Shown here piece after piece: positions 54,411 to 64,000 of a stretch of DNA of 64,000 nucleotides. Made by a program: the position numbers and the translations under genes. This DNA is from Sambucus nigra (lineage: Eukaryota > Streptophyta > Magnoliopsida > Dipsacales > Adoxaceae): contig OX422213.1 of NCBI GenBank assembly GCA_949130495.1, positions 204,159,660 to 204,223,659 on the forward strand, read 5' to 3'. The notes beneath the pieces are model-generated. The model did not search any database, had not been told where the DNA came from, and saw nothing but the letters and a program-made list of their open reading frames with translations. The stretch's first letter is position 1. Each line of letters opens with the position of its first letter.

Positions 54411-57400
54411 TTTACATATTTCTGGACTTAAGCAAAACATGGCGTTAGAGGGTGAAAACTCGAAACGGCCCCATGGGTGGAACGAACACCTCCCACGGGA
54501 TCAATGTAACTCGTAGGAACTAACCCCGCAGCCGCGACACTCCCAGTTTGAAAATACGACGATAATTTTCATAATTCTAGACTTAGGATTAAAAACATGG
54601 CGTTAGAGGGTGAAAACTTGAAATAGCCCCCGAACGACCCCGTGGGTGTCACTAACACCTCCCACGGGACCAATGTAACTCGTAGTAATTGACCCCGCAG
54701 CCGCGGGACTCCCGATTTGAGAATACGATGGTAATTTGCATATTTCTAGACTTAAGCAAAACATGGCGTTAGAGGGTGAAAACTCGAAACGACCCCCGAA
54801 CGGCCACGTGGGTGGAACCAACACCTCCCACGGGACCAATGTAACTCGTAGGAACTGACCCCGCAGACGCGGGACTCCCGATTTGAGAATACGAAGATAA
54901 TTTGCATATTTCTAGACATAGGCTTAAAAACATGGCGTTAGAGGGTGAAAACTCGAAACAGCCCTCTAACGGCCACGTGGGAGGCACCAACCCCTCCCAT
55001 GGGACCAATGTAACTCATAGGAACTGACCCCGCAGTCGCGGGTCTCTCGATTTGAGAATACGACGATAATTTGCATATTTCTAGACTTGGGCTTAAAAAC
55101 ATGATGTTAGAGGGTGAAAACTCGAAACAACCCACGAACGGTGCCGTGGGTGGCACCAACAGCTCCCACGGGACGAATATAACCCATAGGAAATGACCGC
55201 GCAGCCGCGGGATTCCGAGTTTGAAAATACGACAATAATTTGCATATTTCTAGACTTAGGCTTAAAAATATGTTTTTAGATGCTGAAAACCCGAAACAGC
55301 CCCCGTACGGCCTCGTGGGTGGCACCAACACCTCCCACGGGACCAATGTCACTCGTAGGAACTGATTGTGCAGCCGCGAGACTCCCAGTTTTGACAATAC
55401 GACGATAATTTGTATATTTCTAGAGTTAGGCTTAAAAACATGGCGTTAGAGGGTGAAAATCCGAAACAGCCCCCGAACGACCCCGTGGGTGGCACTAACA
55501 CCTCCCACGGGACCAATGTAGCTCGTAGGGCCTGACCCCCAGCCGCAGCACTCCCGGCTTGAGAATATGATGATAATTTGCATATATCTAGACATAAGCA
55601 AAACATGGCGTTAGAGGTTGAAAACTCAAAACGGCCCGCAAACGGCCCCGTGGGTGTCACCAACACCTCCCACGGGACAAATGTAACTCGTAGGAATTGA
55701 CCCCGCAGTCACGGGACTCTCGGTTCGAGAATATGATGATAATTTGCATATTTTTAGACTTAGGCTTAAAAACATCGCGTTAGAGGGTGAAAACTCGAAA
55801 CATCCCTCTAACGGCCCCGTGGGTGGCACCAACACCTCCAACGGGACTAATGTAACTCGTAGGAACTGACCCCGTAGCCCCGGGACTCCCGATTTGAGAA
55901 TATGACGATAATTTGCAAATTTTTAGACTTAGGCTTAAAAATATGGCATTAGAGGGTGAAAACTCGAAACAGCCCTCTAACGGCGCCGTGGGTGGAACCA
56001 ACACAACCCACGGGACCAATGTAACTCGTAGGAACTTACCCCACAGCAGCGGCACTCCCGATTATAGAATACGACGATAATTTGCTTATTTCTAGACTTA
56101 GGCTTAAAAACATGGCATTAGAGGGTGAAAACTCGAAACGACCACCGAACGGCTCCGTGGGTGGCATCAACACCTCCCACGGGACCAATGTAACTCGCAG
56201 GAACTGATCGCGTATCCGCGGGATTCCCGATTTGAGAATACGACAATAATTTGCATATTTTTAGACTTAGATTTAAAAACATGTCGTTAGATGGTGAAAA
56301 GCCGAAATAGCCCCCGTACGGCCTTGTGGGTGGCACCAACACCTCCCACGGGACCAATGTCACTCGTAGGAACTGACCGCGCAGCCGCGATACTCCCAGT
56401 TTGAGAATACGATGATAATTTGCATATTTCTAGACTTAACCAAAAACATGGCATTAGAGGGTGAAAACTCGAAACGACCCCCGAACGGCCCCGTGGGTGG
56501 CACCAACACCTCCCACGGGACCAATGTAACTCGTAGGAACTGACCCCGCAGCCGTGGGACTCCCGGTTTGAAGATACGATGATAATTTGTATATTTTTAG
56601 ACTTAGGCTTAAAAACATGGCGTTAAAGGGTGAAAACTCGAAACAGCCTTCTAACGGCCCCGTGGGTGGCACCAACACCGCCCATGGGACCAATGTAATT
56701 TGTACGAATTGACCCCGCAGCCGTGGGACTCCCGGTTTGAGAATACCACGATAATTTATATATTTCTAGACTTAGGCTTAAGAACATGGCGTTAGAGGGT
56801 GAAAATCCGAAAGAGCCACCAAACGGCCCCTTGGGTGGCACCAAAACCTCCCACGGGACCAATGTAACTCGTAGGAACTGATCGCGCAGCCGCATGATTC
56901 CCGGCTTGATAATACGACAATAATTTGCATATTTCTAGACTATGGCATAAAAACATGTTTTTAGATGGTGAAAACTTGAAACAGCCCCCGTACGGCCTCG
57001 TGGGTGGCACCAACACCTCCCACGGGACCAATGTCACTCGTAGGAACTGACCGCGCAGCCGCGAGACTCCCAGTTTGAGAATACGATGATAATTTAAATA
57101 TTTCTAGACTTAGAGTTAAAAACATGGTGTTAGAGGGTGAAAACCCGAAAGCGCCCCCGAACGGCCCCGTGGGTGGCACTGACACCTCCCACGGGACCAA
57201 TATCACTCGTAGGAACTGCCCGCGCAGCCACGAGACTCCCAGTTTGAGAATACGATGATAATTTGCATATTTCTTGACTTAGGCTTAAAAACATTGCATT
57301 AGAGGGTGAAAACCCGAAACAGCCCCCGAACGGCCCCGTGGGTGGCACTGACACCTCCCACGGGACCAATGTAACTCGTACCATCTGACCCCGCAGCCCC

Positions 57401-60400
57401 GGGACTCCCGGTTTGAAAATACAATGATAATTTTTATATTTTTAGACTTAGGCTTAAAAACGTGGCGTTAAAGGGTGAAAACTCGAAACAACCTTCTAAC
57501 GGGCCCGTGGGTGGCAGCAACACCGCCCACGGGACCAATATAATTAGTAGGAATTGACCCCGCAGCCGCGGCACTCCCGGTTTTATAATACCACGATAAT
57601 TTGTATATTTCTAGACTTGGGCTTAAAAACATGGCGTTAGAGGGTGAAAACTCAAAACAGCCCCCGAACGGCCCCGTGGGTGGCACCAACACCTCCCACG
57701 GGACAAATGTAACTCGTAGGAACTGACCCCGCAGCTGCAAAACTCCCGATTTGAGAATAAGATGATAATTTGCATATTTGTAGACTTAGGCTTAAAAACA
57801 CGGCGTTAGAGGGTGAAAACTCAAAACAGCCCCCGAATGGCCCCGTGGGTGTCACCAACACCTCCCACGGGACAAATGTAACTCGTAGGAACTGACCCCG
57901 CAGCTGCAGAACTCTCGGTTTGAAAATAAGATGATAATTTCATATTTCTAGACTTAGGCTTAAAAACATGGCGTTAGAGGGTGAAAACTCGAAACGACCC
58001 TCGAACGGCTCCGTGGGTGGCACCAACACCTCCCACGAGATCATTGTAACTCATAGGAATTGCTCGCGGAACCGCGGGATTCCCGGTTTCAGATTACGAC
58101 AATAATTTGCATATTTCTAGACTTTGGCTTTAAAACATGTCGTTAGGTGGGAAAATGTGAAACAGCCCCCGTACGGCCTCGTGGGTGGCACCAACACCTC
58201 CCACGGGACCAATGTCACTCGTAGGAACTAACCGCGCAGCCACGAGACTCCCAGTTTGAGAATGAGATGATAATTTCAATATTTCTAGACTTGGGCTTAA
58301 AAATATGGCGTTAGAGGGTGAAAAACCGAAACAGCCCCCGAACGACCCCGTGGGTGGCACTAACACTTCCCACGGGACCAATGTAACTCGTAGAAACTGA
58401 CCCCGCAGTATGGGGACTCCCGTTTTGAGAATACGACGGTAGTTTACATATTTCTTGACTTAAGCAAAACATAGCGTTAGAGGGTGAAAACTCGAAAAAG
58501 CCCTCGAACGGCCCCGTGGGTGGCACCAACACCTCCCACGGGACCAATGTAACTCGTAGGAACTGACCCCGCAGCCGCGAGAGTCCCGGTTGGAGAATAC
58601 GACGGTAATTTGCATATTTCTTAACTTAAGTAAAACAAGGCGTTAGAGGGTGAAAACTCGAGATGGCCCGCAAACGGCCCCGTGGGTGTCACCAACACCT
58701 CCCACTGGACAAATGTAACTCGTAGGAACTGACCCCGCAGTCACGGGATTCTCGGTTCGAGAATATGACGATAATTTGCATATTTTTAGACTTAGGGTTA
58801 AAAACATGGCGTTAGAGGGTGAAAACTCGAAACATCCCTCTAACGGCCCCGTGGGTGGCACCAACACCTCCCACGGGACTAATGTAACTCGTAGGAACTG
58901 ACCCCGCAGCCCCGGGACTCCCGATTTGAGAATATGACGATAATTTGCATATTTTTAAACTTAGGCTTAAAAATATGGCGTTAGAGGGTGAAAACTCGAA
59001 ACAGCCCTCTAACGGCGTCGTGGGTGGAACCAACACCTCCCACGGGACCAATGTAACTCGTAGGAACTGACCTCGCAGCCGCGGGACTCCCGATTAGAGA
59101 ATACGACGATAATTTACATATTTATAGACTTAGGCTTAAAAACATGGCATTAGAGGGTGAAAAGTCGAAACGACCACCAAACGGCTCCGTGGGTGGCATC
59201 AACACCTCCCACTGGACCAATGTAACTCGCAGGAACTGATCGCGCAGCCGCGGGATTCCCGATTTGAGAATATGACAATAATTTGCATATTTCTAGATTT
59301 AGGCTTAAAAACATGTCGTTAGATGGTGAATACCCGAAATAGCCCCCATACGGCCTCGTGGGTGGCACCAACACCTCCCACGGGACCAATGTCACTCGTA
59401 GGAACTGACCGGGCAGCCGCGATACTCCCAATTTGAGAATACGACGATAATTTGCATATTTCTAGACTTAGGCGTAAAAACATTGCCTTAGAGGGTGAAA
59501 ACCCGAAAAAGCTCCCGAACGGCCCCGTGGGTGGCACTAACACCTCCCACGGGACCAATGTAATTCTTAGCAACTGACCCCGCAGCCACGGGACTCCCGG
59601 TTTCAGAATACAACTGTAATTTGCAAATTTCTAGACTTAAGCAAAAACATGGCGTTAGAGGGTGAAAACTCAAAACGACCCCCGAACGACCCTGTGGGTG
59701 GTACCAACACCTCTCATGGGACCAATGTAACTCGTAGGAACAGACCCCGCAGTCGCGGGACTCCCGGCTTGAAAATACGACGATAATTTGAATATTTTTA
59801 GACTTAGGCTTAAAAACATGGCGTTAAAGGGTGAAAACTCGGAATAGCCTTCTAACGGCCCCGTGGGTGGCACCAACACCGCCCACGGGACCAATGTAAT
59901 TTGTACGAATTGACCCCGCAGCCGTGGGACTCCCGATTTAAGAATACCACGATAATTTGTATATTTCTAGACTTAGGCTTAAAAACATGGAGTTAGAGGG
60001 TGAAAACCCAAAAGAGCCACCGAACGGCCCCGTGGGTGGCACCAAAACACCCACCGGACCAATGTAAATCGTAGGAACTGATCACGCAGCCGCGGAATTC
60101 CCGGTTTGATAATACGACAATAATTTGCATATTTCTAGACTATGGCTTAAAAACATATTTTGAGATGGTGAAAACTTGAAACAGCCCCCGTATGGCCTCG
60201 TGGGTGGCACCAACACCTCCCACAGGACCAATGTCACTCGTAGGAACTGACCGCGCAGCCGCGAGACTCCCAGTTTGAGAATACGACGATAATTTGCATA
60301 TTTCAAGACTTAAGCAAAACTTGGAGTTAGAGGGTGAAAACTCGAAACGGCCCCCGAACGGCCCCATGGGTGGAACCAACACCTCCCACGAGATCAATGT

Positions 60401-63400
60401 AACTCGTAGGAACTGACCCCGCAGCCACGAGACTCCCAGTTTTAGAATACGATGATAATTTGCATAATTCTAGACTTCGGCTTAAAAACATGGCGTTAGA
60501 GGGTGAAAACTCGAAACAGCCCTCGAACGGCCCCTGGGTGGCACTAACACCTCCCACGGGACCAATGTAACTCGTAGCAACTGACCCCGCAGCCGCGGGA
60601 CACCCGATTTGAGAATACGACGATAACTTGCATATTTCGAGACTTAAGAAAAACATGGCGTTAGAGGGTGAAAACTCGAAATGGCCCCCGAACGGCCATG
60701 TGGGTGGAACCAACACCTCCCACAGGACCAAAGTAACTCGTAGGAAACAGACCCCGCAGCCGCGGGACTACCGGTTTGAGAATACGAAGATAATTTGAAT
60801 ATTTCTAGACTAAGGCTTAAAAACATGACGTTAGAGGGTAAAAACTCGAAACAGCCCACGAACGGCGCCGTTGGTGGCACCAACACCTCCCACGGGACCA
60901 ATATAACTCGTAGGAAATGACTACATAGCCGTGGGATTTCGAGTTTGAAAATACGACAATAATTTGCATATTTCTAGACTTAGGCTTAAAAACATTTTTA
61001 TAGATAGTGAAAACACGAAACTGCCCCCGTACGGCCTCGTGGGTGGCACCAACACCTCCCACGGGACCAATGTCACACGTAGGAACTGACCGCGCAGTCG
61101 TGAGACTCCCAGTTTTGAGAATACGACGATAATTTGTATATTTCTAGACTTAGGCTTAAAAACATGGCGTTAGAGGGAGAAAACCCAAAACAGCCCCCAA
61201 ACGACCTCGTGGGTGGCACTAACACCTCCCAAGGGACCAATGTAACTCGTAGGAACTGACCCCGCAGCTGCAGAGCTCCCGGTTTGAGAATAAGATGATA
61301 ATTTGCATATTTCTAGACTTAGGCTTAAAAACATGGCGTTAGAGGGTGAAACTCGAAATGACCGTCGAACGGCTCCGTGGGTGGCACCAACACCTCCCAC
61401 GGGATCAATGTAACTCGTAGGAATTCATCGCGCAGCTGCGGGATTCCCGGTATGAGAATACGACAATAATTTTTATATTTCTAGACTTAGGCTTAAAAGC
61501 ATGTCGTTAGATGGGGAAAACCCGAAACAGCCCCCGTACGGCCTCGTGGGTGGCACCAACACCTCCCACGGGACCAATGTCACTCGTAGGAACTGACCGC
61601 GCAGCCACAAGACTCCCAGTTTGAGAATACGATGATATTTCCAGTATTTCTAAACTTAGGCTTAAAAACATGGCGTTAAAGGGTGAGAAGCCGAAACAGC
61701 CCCCGAACGGTGGCACTAACACCTCCCACGGGACCAATGTAACTCGTAGCAACTAACCCCGCAGTCCCGGGACTCCCGTTTTGAGAATACGACGGTAATT
61801 TTCATATTTCTTGACTTAAGCAAAACATAGCGTTAGAGGGTGAAAACTCGAAACGGCCCCCGAACCGCCCCGTGGGTGGCACCAAAACCTCCCACGGGAC
61901 CAATGTAACTCGTAGCAACTGACCCCGCAGTCCCGGGACTCCCGGTTTGAGAATACGATGGTAATTTACATATTTCTTGACTTAAGCAAAACATGGCGTT
62001 AGAGGGTGAAAACTCGAAACGGCCCCCGAACGGCCCCGTGGGTGGCACCAACACCTCCCACGGGACCAATGTAACTCGTAGGAACTGATCCCGCTGCTGT
62101 GGGACTCCCGGTTTGAGAATACGATGATAATTTGCATATTTTTAGACTTACGCTTAAAAACATGGCGTTAAAGGGTGAAAACTGGAAACAGCCCTCTAAC
62201 GGCCCGTGGGTGGCACCAACACCTCCCAGGGGACCAATGTAATTCGTAGGAATTGGTCGCGCAACCACGATATTCCCATTTTGAGAATACCACGATAATT
62301 TGTATATTTCTAGACTTAGGCTTAAAAACATGGCATTAGAGGGTGAAAACTCGAAACAGTCCCCGAACGGCCCCGTGGGTGGCACCAACACCTCCCACGG
62401 GACAAATGTAACTCGTAGGAACTGACCCCGCAGGTGCGGGACTACCGGTTTGAGAATACGATGATAATTTGCAATTTCTAAACGTAGGCTTAAAAACATG
62501 GAGTTAGAGGGTGAGAACTCGAAATAGCCCTCTAATGGTCCCGTGGGTGGTACCAACACCTTCCACGGGACCAATATAACTAGTAGGAACTGACCCCGTA
62601 GCCGCGGGACTCCAGATTTATGAATACAACGATAATTTGTATATTTCGAAACTTAGTCTTAAAAACATGGCGTTAGAGGGTGAGAACTCGAGACATCCCC
62701 CGAACGTTCCCTCGGTTGGCACCAACACCTCCCACGGAACCAATGTAACTCCTAGGAACTGACCGCGTAGCCGCGGGGATCCCGTTTTGAGAATACGACA
62801 TTACATTTCATATTTCTTGACTTAGGCTTAAAGACATGGCGTTAGAGGGTGAAAACTCAAAACAACCCCCGAACGGCCCCGTGGGTGGCACCAACACCTC
62901 CCACGGAGCCAATGTAACTCGTAGAAACTGACCCCGCTGCCGCGGGACTCCCGGTTTGAGAATACGACGATAGTTTGTATATTTTTAGACTTAGGCTTAA
63001 AAACATGGTGTTAAAGGGTGAAAACTCAAAACAGCCCTCTAACGGCCCCGTGGGTGGCACCGACACCTCCCACGGGACCAATGTAATTCGTAGGAATTGA
63101 CCCCGCAGCCGCGGGACTCCCGATTTGAGAATACCACGATAATTTGTATATTTCTAGACTTAGGCATAAAAACATGGCGTTAGAGGGTGAAAACTCGAAA
63201 CAGTCCCCGAACGGCCCCGTGGGTGGCACCAACACCTCCCACGGGACAAATGTAACTCGTAGGAACTGACCACGCAGCTGCGGGACTCCCGGTTTGAGAA
63301 TACGATGATAATTTGCAATTTCTAGACTTAGACTTAAAAACATGGCGTTAGAGGGTGAGAACTCGAAACAGCCCTCGAATGGCCCCGTGGGTGGTACCAA

Positions 63401-64000
63401 AATCTCCCACGGGACCAATGTAACTTGTAGGAACAGACCCCGCAATCGCGGGACTCCCCATTTGTGAATACAACGATAATTTGTATATTTCGAAACTTAG
63501 GCTTAAAAACATGGCGTTAGAGGGTGAGAACTCGAAACAGCCCCCGAACATTCCCGTGTTTGGCACCAACACCTCCCACGGAACCAATGTAACTCGTAGG
63601 AACTGACCGCGCAGCCGCGAGACTCCCGTTTTGAGAATAGGACGTTAATTTGCATATTACTAGACTTAAGCAAAACATGGCGTTAGACGGTGAAATCTCA
63701 AAACAGTCCCCGAACAGCCCCGTGGCTGGAACCAACACCACCCACGGGACCAATGTAACTCGTAGGAACTGACCCTGCTACCGCGGGACTCCCGGTTTGA
63801 TAATACGACGATAATTTATATATTTCTAGAATTAGGCTTAAAAACATGGCGTTAGAGGGTACGAACTCGAAACAGCCCTCGAACGTCCTCTTGGGTGGCA
63901 CCAACACCTCCCACGGGACCAATGTAACTTGTAGGAACTGACCCCGCAGCCGCGGGACTCCCGGCTTGAGAATACGATGGTAATTTGCATATTTCTGAAC
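54411..64000. repeat. Host satellite array, right block, last part
   Basis: About 57 monomers, cut by the window end. The segment at about 55.6-56.4 kb recurs at about 58.65-59.45 kb (offset 3032, 18 monomers) with several percent divergence. A CTTCTAACGG / ACACCGCCCA / TACCACGATAATTTGTATA subtype recurs near 56.6, 57.5 and 59.8 kb, as it does at 5.9 and 12.6 kb. From about 62.5 kb to the end, GGTGAGAACTCG monomers reappear next to units with CGATAATTTGCAATTTC, resembling about 37.9-39.1 kb. One unit near 61710 lacks nine bases of the CCCGTGGG arm. No other feature is visible. Confidence 0.95.

Noticed and set aside
60..63922. Hundreds of 60-190-residue minus-strand reading frames with a VPWEVLVPPTGPFGG-like theme
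   Set aside because: They recur once per monomer and span about 1.4 monomers. Successive ones use different frames because 169 is not a multiple of three, and most start at TTG. They vary and break freely, so they reflect a monomer low in stop codons on that strand, not genes.
1..64000. CRISPR array or prokaryotic origin
   Set aside because: Repeats are contiguous 166-169-bp units without unique spacers, no cas genes occur, and the window carries a eukaryotic CACTA-type transposon.

Overview
The window is almost entirely satellite DNA from a eukaryotic genome. A flowering plant is the best guess, because the window combines a nucleosome-sized satellite (about 169 bp), megabase-style tandem organisation and a CACTA-type DNA transposon. 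I cannot name the species. I found no functional protein-coding gene, rRNA, tRNA or CRISPR array. The many short reading frames on the minus strand are by-products of the repeat: they mostly begin at TTG rather than ATG, they recur once per monomer, and they change frame from unit to unit because 169 = 3 x 56 + 1.

Layout. (1) 1-21978: head-to-tail host satellite. It contains a near-identical 6714-bp tandem duplication (about 3640-10353 and 10354-17067) and traces of an older, diverged higher-order repeat of about 2.85-2.9 kb. (2) 21979-28044: a 6066-bp non-autonomous CACTA-like element. It has 12-bp perfect (about 33-bp imperfect) terminal inverted repeats beginning CACTACACC, a GGG target duplication, and subterminal regions packed with about 20 copies of a 23-bp near-palindrome. 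About 73% of its interior is a private, very homogeneous array (about 22389-26837) of the same satellite family as the host locus, but of a distinct subfamily. The rest of the interior is AT-rich sequence with a possible terminal-exon relic and a possible degenerate satellite monomer. (3) 28045-64000: the host satellite resumes exactly where it was interrupted and runs to the end. It contains a young 2526-bp higher-order repeat (about 48386-54410) and several older segmental duplications.

The main point of interest is a transposon that carries a satellite array inside its ends while sitting in a large array of the same satellite family. This suggests either that the element captured and re-homogenised the satellite, or that the satellite family was seeded from arrays inside such elements. 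An uninterrupted paralogue of the insertion site is present in the window (about 17808-18080) and supports the insertion boundaries. All comparisons were made by eye; identity levels are estimates.
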